Below the pieces are notes generated by a model that saw nothing but the letters and a program-made list of their open reading frames with translations, had not been told where the DNA came from and did not search any database. DNA of 64,000 bases, from assembly GCF_016907695.1 (NCBI RefSeq), contig NZ_JAFBCK010000001.1:2356001-2420000 (forward strand), read 5' to 3'. Source of the stretch: Actinokineospora baliensis. GTDB taxonomy: Bacteria > Actinomycetota > Actinomycetes > Mycobacteriales > Pseudonocardiaceae. The position numbers and the translations under genes are program-made. Shown one piece after another: positions 44,485 to 52,666 of the stretch; positions within the stretch are counted from its first letter, which is position 1, and every line of letters starts with the position of its first letter.

Positions 44485-44937
44485 TTGACCGTGCCGGAGA
44501 GCACCGCCCGGCCCACCCGAGAAGAACTGCACGCGTGGCGCACCTTTTTGCGGGCGCACGCGCACATCACCCGGGTGCTCGAGGCCGAGTTGGTCGCCGA
44601 GCAACGGCTTTCCCTCGGGGGCTACGACGTCCTTGTCCAGTTGGCGGAAGCCCCGGGCCGCAAATTGCGAATGGCAGAACTCGCCGACGCGGTCCTGCTG
44701 TCGCGCTCCGGGGTGACCAGGCTGGTCGACCGGCTGGAACGGGCCGGGATGGTGGCCAGGGAACGGGTCGCGGGCGATGGCAGGGGGGTGGTCGCCGCGC
44801 TCACCGAACAGGGGCTGGACGTGTTGCGCACCGCGTCCAAAACGCATCTCGCCGGTGTTGCCCGGCACTTTGTCGCGCGATTGGATGACACCCAGTTGAG
44901 CGATCTGGGTGACCTCTGCGGGAAGTTGATCGACTAG
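44485..44937 (+). CDS. MarR-family transcriptional regulator
   Basis: A 150-aa winged-helix regulator. ELADAVLLSRSGVTRLVDRL is the recognition region and GMVARERVAGDGRGVVAALT the wing. TTG 44485 follows AGGAGG by 4 nt; GTG 44491, two codons on, is an alternative. It is divergent from mrp and convergent with the DUF1003 gene, whose stop overlaps its own by 4 nt. Target genes are not evident. Confidence 0.9.
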   Translation: MTVPESTARPTREELHAWRTFLRAHAHITRVLEAELVAEQRLSLGGYDVLVQLAEAPGRKLRMAELADAVLLSRSGVTRLVDRLERAGMVARERVAGDGRGVVAALTEQGLDVLRTASKTHLAGVARHFVARLDDTQLSDLGDLCGKLID

Positions 44938-45470
44938 CTCGAGACCTCGTCCCAGCGCGGGTCCTCGCGCAGGGTTTTCGCGTCCGGCCGCGATTTGTTC
45001 CGCTTGCCCTTGAGGTCGCCGCGCAGTTTGTCGAGCTCGCCGCGCAGGTAGTCGCGCGTGGCGACCTCGCCGACGGCCAACCGCAGCGCGGCGAGCTCGC
45101 GGGCGAGGAACTCGGTGTCGGCCTTGGTCTGCGCCGCGCGCGCCCGGTCCTCCTCCAGCGACACCCGGTCGCGGTCGTCCTGGCGGTTCTGCGCGAGCAG
45201 GATCAGCGGCGCGGCGTAGGCGGCCTGGGTGGAGAAGGCCAGGTTGAGCAGGATGAACGGGTAGGGGTCCCAGCGCAGGGTGACCGCGACCAGGTTCGTG
45301 GTGATCCAGGCCAGCACGATCAGCGTCTGCCAGAACAGGAACTTGCCGGTGCCCAGGAACCGGGCCAGCCGCTCGGAGAAGCGGCCGAAGGCGTCCGGGT
45401 CGATGGCCAGCCGCCACCCGCGCGGCTGGCGGGGCTGGTCGAGGCGGCGCCGGGGGCTTGGCTCAGGCAC
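44934..45470 (-). CDS. DUF1003 membrane protein
   Basis: A 178-aa protein. Two membrane spans (FLFWQTLIVLAWITTNLV, then PFILLNLAFSTQAAYAAPLI) are followed by the DUF1003 motif AQNRQDDRDRVSLEEDRA and a charged coiled C terminus. The GTG start overlaps the stop of the MgtE-domain gene by 8 nt, so the two are co-translated. The gene pair is conserved in actinobacteria (Rv1231c/Rv1232c region). Function unknown; metal or envelope homeostasis is conceivable. Confidence 0.9.
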   Translation of the reverse strand: MPEPSPRRRLDQPRQPRGWRLAIDPDAFGRFSERLARFLGTGKFLFWQTLIVLAWITTNLVAVTLRWDPYPFILLNLAFSTQAAYAAPLILLAQNRQDDRDRVSLEEDRARAAQTKADTEFLARELAALRLAVGEVATRDYLRGELDKLRGDLKGKRNKSRPDAKTLREDPRWDEVSS

Positions 45471-46737
45471 TGTCGCTCCCGTTCCGGCCGACCGGTTCGC
45501 GCTCGCGCCAGTTCTCCGGCAGCAGGTGGTCGAGGACGTCGTCGACGGTGATCGCGCCGAGCAGGTGTTCCTCGTCGTCCACCACCGGCGCGCAGACCAG
45601 GTTGTAGGTGGCGAAGTAGCGGGTCACCTCGACCAGCGAGTCGGTCGGCCGCAGCCGGGCCAACTCCTTGTCGACCGCGCCCGCGACCAGGTCGAACGGC
45701 GGTTCGCGCAGCAGCCGCTGGATGTGCACGCAGCCCAGGTAGCGGCCGGTCGGGGTGGCCGTCGGCGGCCTGCAGACGAACACCATGCTGGCCAGCGCGG
45801 GCGGCAGGTCGGGGTTGCGCACCCGGGCCAGCGCCTCGGAGATCGGCGCGTCCGGGGTGAGCACGATCGGTTCGGGGGTCATCAGGCCGCCCGCGGTGTC
45901 GTAGGAGTACTCCAGCAGCCGCTTGACCGGCGCGGACTCCTCGGGCTCCATCAGCTCCAGCAGCCGGTTCTTGTCCGGTTCCGACAGCTCGGCGAGCAGG
46001 TCGGCCGCGTCGTCGGGGTCCATCGCCTCGAGCACGTCGGCGGCGCGCTCCTCGTCGAGGTGGGCCAGCAGCTCCTTCTGGTCCTCCTCGGGCAGCTCCT
46101 CGATGACGTCGGCGAGCCGTTCGTCGTCGAGCGCGTCGGCCACCTCGTAGCGGCGCTTGAGCGGCAGGTCCTGCAGCGCGGTGGCCACGTCGGCGGCCCG
46201 CATGGTGTCGAACACGGCCAGCAGCTGGTCGGCGGCCTGCGGCGCGGTGGACAGCTCGGTGATCCCCGGCGCGCGGATCTCCGACCAGGCCAGCACCGTC
46301 ACCGGTCCGCGCCTGCCCAGCCGCCCGGTGCGCTCGCGGATGGCGACCCGCGAGAGCACCCAGTCCCTGGTCCTGGTCTGCTCCATCGCGGTGTCGACCA
46401 CCTGGGCCCGCGCGCCGCTGGCCACCACCGTCACCCTGGCGTCGAGCAGTTGGCCGACGACCAGGACCTCGTTGGGCCGCTGGTGGAAGTGCCGCAGGTT
46501 GACCGAGCCGGTGGCCAGGGTGACCGCGTTCGCGTCGATCGTGGCGACCCGCAGCATCGGCACGAAGATCCGCCGCCGGGTGGCCAGCTCGATTACCACG
46601 CCGAGCACCCTCGGCGGCGACCCGTCGGTGCGCAGCCCGGCCACCAGGTCGCGGATCCGGCCGATCGACTCGCCGTCCGGCCCGAACACCGGCAGACCGA
46701 GCAACTGCGCCGCGAAGATCTTGCCCATGCCCGCCAC
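45463..46737 (-). CDS. MgtE N-domain and CBS protein lacking the channel
   Basis: A 424-aa soluble protein. A PRC-barrel-like N terminus (GLPVFGPDGESIGRIRDLVA) is followed by the MgtE N-terminal superhelix (LPEEDQKELLAHLDEERAAD, MDPDDAADLLAEL) and two CBS domains (GGLMTPEPIVL; LVCAPVVDDEEHLLGAITVD). The five-span Mg2+ channel of MgtE is absent, so it cannot itself be a transporter. It could be a Mg2+ or nucleotide sensor, as in the mycobacterial homologue Rv1232c. TAGCCT lies 6 nt before GTG 46737. Confidence 0.9.
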   Translation of the reverse strand: MAGMGKIFAAQLLGLPVFGPDGESIGRIRDLVAGLRTDGSPPRVLGVVIELATRRRIFVPMLRVATIDANAVTLATGSVNLRHFHQRPNEVLVVGQLLDARVTVVASGARAQVVDTAMEQTRTRDWVLSRVAIRERTGRLGRRGPVTVLAWSEIRAPGITELSTAPQAADQLLAVFDTMRAADVATALQDLPLKRRYEVADALDDERLADVIEELPEEDQKELLAHLDEERAADVLEAMDPDDAADLLAELSEPDKNRLLELMEPEESAPVKRLLEYSYDTAGGLMTPEPIVLTPDAPISEALARVRNPDLPPALASMVFVCRPPTATPTGRYLGCVHIQRLLREPPFDLVAGAVDKELARLRPTDSLVEVTRYFATYNLVCAPVVDDEEHLLGAITVDDVLDHLLPENWREREPVGRNGSDSA

Positions 46738-46743
46738 GCGGTC

Positions 46744-46749
46744 AGGCTA
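46744..46749 (-). promoter_or_regulatory. -10 box of the MgtE-domain/DUF1003 operon
   Basis: TAGCCT on the minus strand ends 6 nt before the GTG start; probably leaderless. Confidence 0.45.
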
Positions 46750-46779
46750 GCCCGACTCGGGCCCGCGCACCGGTCGGCG

Positions 46780-47709
46780 TCAGCGGATGACCTGGTCGTT
46801 GCGCTGGTACCGCACCTCGCGCTTGACCCGCGCCTTGGTGATCAGGCTGGCGCTATAGAGCACGGACAGGTGGTAAGAGACGGTTCCTGGTGCCAGGCCG
46901 TGTCGCTTGGCCAGGTCCGTAGTGGTGCGGGGCATATCGAGGTCGCGCAGCAGGGCCGCGCGCGTAGGGCCCAAGAGCTTGGCTAGCGCGGCCGGGTCTG
47001 CTTTGGGCGCGACCAGACCTTGAGGCGGGTAGTACAAGACGGAGTTCTCCGCCTCTTCCAGTTGCGTGTAGAACTCCGGCCACGTCAGGGCCACCGGTGT
47101 CACCGTTAGGTCGCCCGGTGTGCCTTCACGGTTCCAAGAGTTGACGATCCGCAGCGTGCTGCCGTCCCAGGTGATGTTGCTGTGCAGGGACGTGAAGAGT
47201 GCGCCCACGCCTTCTGTCGCCATGATCCGCGCTTTGGCGGAGATGTCGTCGTCCAGGCGTTCCTTCAAGCCGGACCAACTGTCGGCCATGGCTATGGTCC
47301 AGAACTTGGCCATCCCGTTGGCGAGTCGTGTGGCGAGCGTCCCCGCTTCCGCCGCAGCGACGACCGCGTTCGACGGGGCTGGCATCTTCGCCACCTGTTG
47401 CGCCGCGACTTCCGCTGACGTCCCCGCCATCAGTTCCAACTGGGTAGGCCAGACGAGGTCGGGCGGAACTATAGGCGGGATCGGTGTGATGAGGTCCGGC
47501 TTGTAGTAGGGACCGCTAGGCAGCGTGCTCGCGACCAAACGCACATCTGGGTCGCGCAGCGCGAAGCGTGCCGCGGCTCCCGGCTTGCCGAACACGGGGT
47601 GCTGGCGCTCGTTGACGGTGTTCAAGAGCCAAGCCATCGCTTCAGCGGCGGGCGACGTCGCGAGGCGGACCTTGTTCAGCACGGCCGCGCCGAGGTGGGC
47701 CGTGATCAC
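46780..47709 (-). CDS. ArsR-type HTH regulator, tandem paralogue 3
   Basis: A 309-aa protein. The C-terminal winged helix reads [40 protein letters not shown] and ITKARVKREVRYQRND. The N-terminal 220 residues form an unrecognised ligand- or partner-binding domain shared with the two genes upstream. GTG 47709 overlaps the stop of paralogue 2 (GTGA). Last gene of the operon. Synonymous differences from its paralogues are many, so the duplication is not recent. Confidence 0.85.
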   Translation of the reverse strand: MITAHLGAAVLNKVRLATSPAAEAMAWLLNTVNERQHPVFGKPGAAARFALRDPDVRLVASTLPSGPYYKPDLITPIPPIVPPDLVWPTQLELMAGTSAEVAAQQVAKMPAPSNAVVAAAEAGTLATRLANGMAKFWTIAMADSWSGLKERLDDDISAKARIMATEGVGALFTSLHSNITWDGSTLRIVNSWNREGTPGDLTVTPVALTWPEFYTQLEEAENSVLYYPPQGLVAPKADPAALAKLLGPTRAALLRDLDMPRTTTDLAKRHGLAPGTVSYHLSVLYSASLITKARVKREVRYQRNDQVIR

Positions 47710-48632
47710 TGGAACCTGTCGGTGCGTTGGTAGAGAACGGTTCGCTTGGCGCGGGACTTGCTGATCAGGCCGGAGCTGTGCAGGACGGACAGGTGGTAGG
47801 AGACGGTCGCGGGCGCCAGGCCGTGCCGCCTGGCCAGGTCCGTGGTGGTGCACGGTGCTTCGAGGTCGCGCAGCAGGGCCGCGCGGGTCTGCCCCAGGAG
47901 CTTGGCCATCGCGGCGGGGTCGGTGTTGGCCGACCCGAGCGTGGGCGGCGGGTAGTACAGGACGGCGTTCTCGGTGTCGCCCAACTGGATGTAGAACCTT
48001 GGCCACGTCAGGGCCACCGGCGTCACGGTCAGGTCGCTCGGCCGCCCGTCCTGCTCCCACGGGGTGGCGATCCGCAGCGTGTCGCCGTCCCAGGTGATGT
48101 CGCCGTGCAGGGAGGTCAAGAGGGAACCGATGCCCTCCGTCGCCATGATCCGGGCCCTGGCCGCGATGTCGGCGTCGAGGCGTTCCTTCAGACCGGGCCA
48201 GCTGTCGGCCATGGCGGTGGACCAGAACTTGCTCATCCCGTTCGCGAACCGCGAAGCGAGCGTCCCCGCCTCAGCCGCTGCGATGACCTCCTTCGGCGGG
48301 GCGTCCAACTGCGCCACCTGGCTCGCGGCGTCTTCCACCGAGGTCTCCGCCATCACCTCAAGTTGCGTAGGCCAAACCCTGTCGGGGGGAACAAGAGGCG
48401 GGAGAGGGGCTAAGAGGTCCATCTTGTAGTTGGCGTTGCTGGGGAGCGTGCTCGCGACTAGTCGGACATCTGGGTCGCGCATCGCGAACCGAGCCGCGGC
48501 CCCCGGCTTGCCGAAGATCGGGTGCTGGTGATCGTTGACCGTGAGGAACAGCCAAGCCATGGCCTCGGCGGCGGGGGACGTGGCGAGGCGGACCTTGTTG
48601 AGCACGGCCGCGTCGAGGTGGGCTGTGATCAC
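47706..48632 (-). CDS. ArsR-type HTH regulator, tandem paralogue 2
   Basis: A 308-aa protein aligned over its whole length with its neighbours (shared ATSPAAEAMAWL, KPGAAARFA, DPDVRLVASTLPS, MADSWPGLKERLD, VTPVALTWP and VLYYPP). The HTH is [23 protein letters not shown] starts overlap stops on both sides (4 nt), making translation coupled through all three genes. It is closer to paralogue 3 than to paralogue 1. Confidence 0.85.
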   Translation of the reverse strand: MITAHLDAAVLNKVRLATSPAAEAMAWLFLTVNDHQHPIFGKPGAAARFAMRDPDVRLVASTLPSNANYKMDLLAPLPPLVPPDRVWPTQLEVMAETSVEDAASQVAQLDAPPKEVIAAAEAGTLASRFANGMSKFWSTAMADSWPGLKERLDADIAARARIMATEGIGSLLTSLHGDITWDGDTLRIATPWEQDGRPSDLTVTPVALTWPRFYIQLGDTENAVLYYPPPTLGSANTDPAAMAKLLGQTRAALLRDLEAPCTTTDLARRHGLAPATVSYHLSVLHSSGLISKSRAKRTVLYQRTDRFQ

Positions 48633-49561
48633 TGGAGCCTGTCGGTGCGTTGGTAGAGGACGGTCTTCTTGGCCCGCGACTTGGTGACCAGCCCGGAGCC
48701 GTGCAGCACGGACAGGTGGTACGACACCGTCCCCGCCGCGAGGTGGTGGCGCTTGGACAGGTCGGTCGTGCTGCGCGGCACGTGGAGGTCTTGCAGGAGC
48801 GTCGCCCGGGTGGAGCCGATCAGCCGCGAGATGGCGTCCCGGTCGCCGTCGGTCGGGACGCCGAGCCCCTGCGGCGGGTAGTACAAGACCGAGTTCTCCT
48901 GGTCTTCGAGCTGCACGTAGTAGTTGGGCCAGGTCAGCGCTACCGGGCTGATGACCAGATCGGTCGGCGCCTTGTCCCAGTAGCAGGCGTTCTTGGCGAC
49001 CTCGACGGCTTCCCCGTTCCAGCGGATGCCGGTGTGCAGCGTGCCGAGCACCTCACCGATACCGCTGGTCGCCATCAGCTTCGACTTCGCGGCCACGTCG
49101 AGGTCGAGCCGCTCGCGCAGCCCCGACCAGCTGTCGGCCATCGCCGCGGACCAGAACCGGGCGAGCCCCTGGGCGGCGCGCGCGGCGAACGTGCCGGACT
49201 CCGCCGCGCGCACGGCGTCGGCGTTCGGCCGCATGCTGGACCGGACCTGCTTGGCCGCGACGTCCGCCTCGGTGGCGGCGGTGACCTCCAGCTGATCCGC
49301 CCACGTCCGCTCCGCCGGACCGCGCGGGGGCGGCGGGGACAGCAGGTCGGGCATGTAGCCCGGCCCCTGCGGCAGCGTGCTCGCGATCATCCGCACGTCG
49401 CGGTCGCGCAGGGCGAACCGCGCGGCCGGTCCGGGGGCGCCGAAGATCGGGTGCCGTCCACCGTCGACGGTCAGCACCAGCCAGGCCAGGGCCTCCGCCG
49501 CGGGGGAGATCGCCAGCCGGACCCGGCTGAGCACCGGGGCGGACAACCGGGCGGTGATCAC
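48629..49561 (-). CDS. ArsR-type HTH regulator, tandem paralogue 1
   Basis: The first and most divergent of the three (310 aa). The conserved blocks are [47 protein letters not shown] and [23 protein letters not shown] 49561 is preceded by TAGCCT and 6 nt with no SD, so the operon message is probably leaderless. The sequence immediately upstream, where operators would lie, is occupied by a 164-bp inverted-repeat element. The inducer and targets are unknown. Confidence 0.86.
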   Translation of the reverse strand: MITARLSAPVLSRVRLAISPAAEALAWLVLTVDGGRHPIFGAPGPAARFALRDRDVRMIASTLPQGPGYMPDLLSPPPPRGPAERTWADQLEVTAATEADVAAKQVRSSMRPNADAVRAAESGTFAARAAQGLARFWSAAMADSWSGLRERLDLDVAAKSKLMATSGIGEVLGTLHTGIRWNGEAVEVAKNACYWDKAPTDLVISPVALTWPNYYVQLEDQENSVLYYPPQGLGVPTDGDRDAISRLIGSTRATLLQDLHVPRSTTDLSKRHHLAAGTVSYHLSVLHGSGLVTKSRAKKTVLYQRTDRLQ

Positions 49562-49567
49562 CTGGCC

Positions 49568-49573
49568 AGGCTA
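49568..49573 (-). promoter_or_regulatory. -10 box of the three-paralogue operon
   Basis: TAGCCT (minus strand) ends 6 nt before GTG 49561; its upstream edge overlaps the first two bases of the hairpin element. Confidence 0.5.
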
Positions 49574-49735
49574 GCGGCTCGACCCAGATGGTTGGTGGGG
49601 TATCGGCCTGTCCACGGCGTTCCTGGCAAGGCGCCGGAACGGCCTCGTACTGGGCGTACTCGGTCGTTTCGGCAACGCAGCCAGGGACGTCGTGGGCGGG
49701 TCGAGACCCTGTCAACCATCTGGGTCGGGCCGCTA
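49572..49735 (+). repeat. Long inverted-repeat hairpin element (MITE-like or structured RNA)
   Basis: The two halves are complementary over almost their full length. The outer 55 positions give 45 Watson-Crick pairs, 9 G-U pairs and 1 mismatch. An internal loop of 6 and 7 nt follows, then an inner stem of 18 positions (14 pairs, 2 G-U, 2 mismatches) closes on the 5-nt loop TGGGC. Every transition difference between arms is G-U in plus-strand RNA. The outermost bases are TA at both ends, compatible with TA target duplication of IS630/mariner-type MITEs. The terminal arms include CGACCCAGATGGTTG and CAACCATCTGGGTCG. Confidence 0.85.
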
Positions 49736-49938
49736 ACGCTGCATTCGAACGCCTTCGAATGGTTTCCGGTTACCGGTCGGTTCGCGATCTCCTGTGGTCC
49801 TGGGGGTCTGGCGGCCGGGACCGGGGGGTGGTCCCGGCCGCCGGGGGAGTGGCGGTGGCCACAATGGCGGCCCGGCTCGGGGCGTGGTCGACTAGAACAC
49901 TGGTTGTTACTGGTCGGTTAACCTCGCGCGGAGGTCGC

Positions 49939-51006
49939 ATGCGCTCCCCCAAGGACTTCTTCCGCCCGCTCGCCGTCGGCGCTCCCGAGCCGGTGCGGGA
50001 GATCCCGTTCCGGCCCTCGCGCATGATCCACTTCTTCGACCCGGGCAACGAGAAGATGGCCGCCAAGGTGCCCGACCTGGTGGCCAAGGCCGATGTCGTG
50101 CTCGGCAACCTCGAGGACGCCATCCGCGCCGACCACAAGGTCGCCGCGCGCGAGGGGCTGGTGCGCGTCGCGCGGGCCACCGACTTCGCCGACACCCAGC
50201 TGTGGACCAGGGTCAACAGCCTCGACTCGCCGTGGGTGCTCGACGACCTGATCACCCTGGTCACCGAGATCGGCGACAAGCTCGACGTGATCATGGTGCC
50301 CAAGGTGGAGAGCGCCGCCGACATCCACTACGTCGACCGGTTGCTGGCGCAGTTGGAGGCCAGGGCCGGGCTGACCAGGCCGATCCTGGTGCACGCGCTG
50401 CTGGAGACCGCCGCTGGCGTGGCCAACGTCGAGGACATCGCGACCGCCAGCCCGCGCATGCAGGGCATCTCGCTCGGCCCCGCCGACCTCGCCGCGAGCC
50501 GCCGGATGAAGACCACCCGCGTCGGCGGCGGTCACCCCGGATACCTCGTGCGCACCGACCCCGTCGGCGAGGACCTGACCGCGGGCCGCACCACCTATCA
50601 GCAGGACCTGTGGCACTACACCGTCGCGCGGATGGTCGACGCCTGCGCCGCGGCCGGGATCCTGCCGTACTACGGCCCCTTCGGTGACATCGCCGACGTC
50701 GTCGCCTGCGAGGACCAGTTCCGCAACGCGTTCCTGCTCGGCTGCGTGGGCGCGTGGAGCCTGCACCCCCGCCAGATCGAGATCGCCCGCCGCGTGTTCT
50801 CCCCGGACCCGGCCGAGGTCGCGTGGGCCCGCCGCGTCATCGCCGCCATGGGGGACGGCACCGGCGCGGTCATGCTCGACGGCAAGATGCAGGACGACGC
50901 CACCGTCAAGCAGTGCCGGGTGATGGTCGAACTCGCCGACGCCCTCGCCGCCCGCGACCCCGAACTCGCCCGCGCCTACGCCGCCGAGGAGAACCCCCGT
51001 GGCTAA
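49939..51006 (+). CDS. HpcH/HpaI-type lyase (malyl-CoA lyase-like)
   Basis: A 355-aa C-C lyase of the HpcH/CitE superfamily, longer than Cit[10 protein letters not shown] carries the conserved acidic pair, [17 protein letters not shown] the Mg-binding Glu, and ARVNS is replaced by TRVNSLD. The long form resembles the L-malyl-CoA/beta-methylmalyl-CoA lyases. ATG 49939 has GGAGG 5 nt upstream. The next gene overlaps by 8 nt and belongs to the same superfamily. The actual substrate (malyl-CoA, citramalyl-CoA or methylmalyl-CoA) is not decided by sequence. Confidence 0.88.
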   Translation: MRSPKDFFRPLAVGAPEPVREIPFRPSRMIHFFDPGNEKMAAKVPDLVAKADVVLGNLEDAIRADHKVAAREGLVRVARATDFADTQLWTRVNSLDSPWVLDDLITLVTEIGDKLDVIMVPKVESAADIHYVDRLLAQLEARAGLTRPILVHALLETAAGVANVEDIATASPRMQGISLGPADLAASRRMKTTRVGGGHPGYLVRTDPVGEDLTAGRTTYQQDLWHYTVARMVDACAAAGILPYYGPFGDIADVVACEDQFRNAFLLGCVGAWSLHPRQIEIARRVFSPDPAEVAWARRVIAAMGDGTGAVMLDGKMQDDATVKQCRVMVELADALAARDPELARAYAAEENPRG

Positions 51007-51841
51007 CCCCCGCCGCTCCGCCCTGTACATGCCCGGCGCCAACGAGCGCGCCCTGGAGAAGGCCCGCGGGCTCGACGCGGACGCGCTGATCCTCGACCTG
51101 GAGGACTCGGTGTCCCCGGACGCCAAGGCCGCGGCCCGCGATCTCGTGTGCGCGGCCGCCGGGTCCTACGGCAAGCGGGAGGTGACGATCCGCGTCAACG
51201 GCCTCGACACCGAGTGGTTCGCCGACGACGTGCGCGCCGCGGTCGCCGCCGCCCCGGACGCCATCGTCGTCCCCAAGGTCAACTCCGCCGCCGACGTCCA
51301 CCGCATCCTCGACGCCGTCCCCAGCGACCTCCCGATCTGGGCGATGGTCGAATCCCCCCTGGCCATGCTGCACGCCTACGAGATCGCCTCCGCCTCCCCC
51401 CGCGTCGCCGTCCTCGTCCTGGGCACCAACGACCTGGCCAAGGAACTGCACGCCGAACACGTCCCCGGCCGCGGCCCACTGCTGACTTCCCTGTCGCTGG
51501 CCCTGCTCGGCGCCCGAGCCGCAGGCAAAGCCATCCTCGACGGCGTCTACAACGACGTGAAGGACCTGGACGGCTTCGCTGAGGAGTGCACCCAAGGCCG
51601 CCAGTACGGCTTCGACGGCAAGACCCTGATCCACCCGGGCCAACTCGAACCGTGCAATCGGATCTTCGCCCCCTCCGAAGCCGAGATCGCCCACGCCGAG
51701 AAGGTGATCGCCGCCTTCGAGGAGGCCAAAGCCGCAGGCAAGGGCGTAGCCACCGTCGACGGCAAGATGATCGAAAACCTCCACGTCGCCAACGCCGAAC
51801 GGGTTCTCTCGGTGGCCGCGGCGATCGCGGGCCGGGACTGA
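50999..51841 (+). CDS. CitE-like lyase or malyl-CoA thioesterase
   Basis: A 280-aa CitE-type protein. [20 protein letters not shown] is the N terminus; LILDLEDSV and [17 protein letters not shown] carry metal ligands, and [17 protein letters not shown] is the C-terminal signature. GTG 50999 overlaps the preceding gene. Paired long and short members suggest a lyase plus a thioesterase, as with Mcl1/Mcl2. Function within CoA-ester metabolism is likely, and an acyl-CoA dehydrogenase follows 0.8 kb downstream. Confidence 0.88.
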   Translation: MANPRRSALYMPGANERALEKARGLDADALILDLEDSVSPDAKAAARDLVCAAAGSYGKREVTIRVNGLDTEWFADDVRAAVAAAPDAIVVPKVNSAADVHRILDAVPSDLPIWAMVESPLAMLHAYEIASASPRVAVLVLGTNDLAKELHAEHVPGRGPLLTSLSLALLGARAAGKAILDGVYNDVKDLDGFAEECTQGRQYGFDGKTLIHPGQLEPCNRIFAPSEAEIAHAEKVIAAFEEAKAAGKGVATVDGKMIENLHVANAERVLSVAAAIAGRD

Positions 51842-51908
51842 CCGTCAGCCCGTTGAAGGTTCGGTGAACTCGGTCAGGCGGTGCCGCCAGGCCTGACAGA
51901 GTGCGGGT

Positions 51909-52217
51909 ATGAGCGAGGTGCCCGCCGGGAGCGGGGAGTGGTGGGTGTTGGTCGAGCGGGTGGGGGAGCCCGGGGACATCAGCGAGGCGCACAGGGCGGG
52001 TGAGCGGACCGCGGCCGAGGAGATGGCTTGGGCGGTGGCGCGGGAGTACAAGCCGCGGGTGTTGCGGCGGGTTCGGCGGCGGTTGGTGTTTCGGCGGCCT
52101 GAGGGTGGGTACGTCGTGAGGGTCGATGGGGTCACCGGGGACGATTACTTCCGGGTACTCCTCGTCGAGATGATGGGTGAGTTCGACGGTAAAGGCAGTG
52201 AGGTGACCGGGGCGTGA
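51909..52217 (+). CDS. Conserved hypothetical protein (102 aa)
   Basis: A small Arg/Glu/Val-rich soluble protein (GEWWVLVERVGEPGDISEAH; VLRRVRRRLVFRRPEGGYVV). It has GTG/GGG-heavy codon use, somewhat unlike its neighbours. No SD; CAGAGT lies 6 nt before ATG 51909, a possible leaderless -10. An inverted repeat TGTTCA-N5-TGAACA starts immediately after the stop codon. I do not recognise a family. Confidence 0.6.
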   Translation: MSEVPAGSGEWWVLVERVGEPGDISEAHRAGERTAAEEMAWAVAREYKPRVLRRVRRRLVFRRPEGGYVVRVDGVTGDDYFRVLLVEMMGEFDGKGSEVTGA

Positions 52218-52234
52218 TGTTCACGCTCTGAACA
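52218..52234. promoter_or_regulatory. TGTTCA-N5-TGAACA inverted repeat
   Basis: Perfect 6-bp arms directly follow the stop of the 102-aa gene, 108 bp before the small zinc-ribbon gene. It could be a dimeric repressor site or a short hairpin. Confidence 0.35.
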
Positions 52235-52341
52235 TGCCGCAGGTCGCGGGCGTTACGAACCTGCCCAGGTTGCCGTGACATAACGCACAGATCACGGCGG
52301 AGACTTGCTCGTGACCATCGGCCTGGGGTGCCCTAGACGGC

Positions 52342-52527
52342 ATGGGTAGACACAGCCTTCCTCAAGAGTCGCGTGGCGTGCTGAGCTTCTTCGGCGGACG
52401 CGGCAGGCAGCGGGATGACCTGTTCGACCGCAGCTTCCGCTCCTGCACCGACTGCGGGGCCGACGTCTACGTGCTCGCCGAGGACTGCAAGGACTGCGGG
52501 ACCACCCTGGAACTGCGCGCTGGCTGA
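52342..52527 (+). CDS. Small zinc-ribbon protein (61 aa)
   Basis: RSCTDCGADVYVLAEDCKDCG contains two C-x2-C pairs 14 residues apart, a zinc ribbon (quoted here as CTDCG and DCKDCG). The N terminus is basic. ATG 52342 is used; GTG 52378 would also keep the ribbon. No strong SD is seen. Short zinc-ribbon proteins of this type are common in actinobacteria and uncharacterised. Confidence 0.6.
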   Translation: MGRHSLPQESRGVLSFFGGRGRQRDDLFDRSFRSCTDCGADVYVLAEDCKDCGTTLELRAG

Positions 52528-52666
52528 ACCCCACAAGACCACTCGACGGCCCGGGTACCGGACAAGGTGCCCGGGTCGTCGCGCGTGGTGTGGCGCACTC
52601 GACGGCGCGAACGGGCGTTAACCGCGACATACTGACCGGTAACAACCTCGGCCCAAGGGAGCTCGC

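Noticed and set aside
46780..48060. 426-codon version of HTH paralogue 3
   Set aside because: The extra N terminus is a frame-shifted shadow of paralogue 2; the GTG at 47709 matches the paralogues' start and overlaps the preceding stop by 4 nt.
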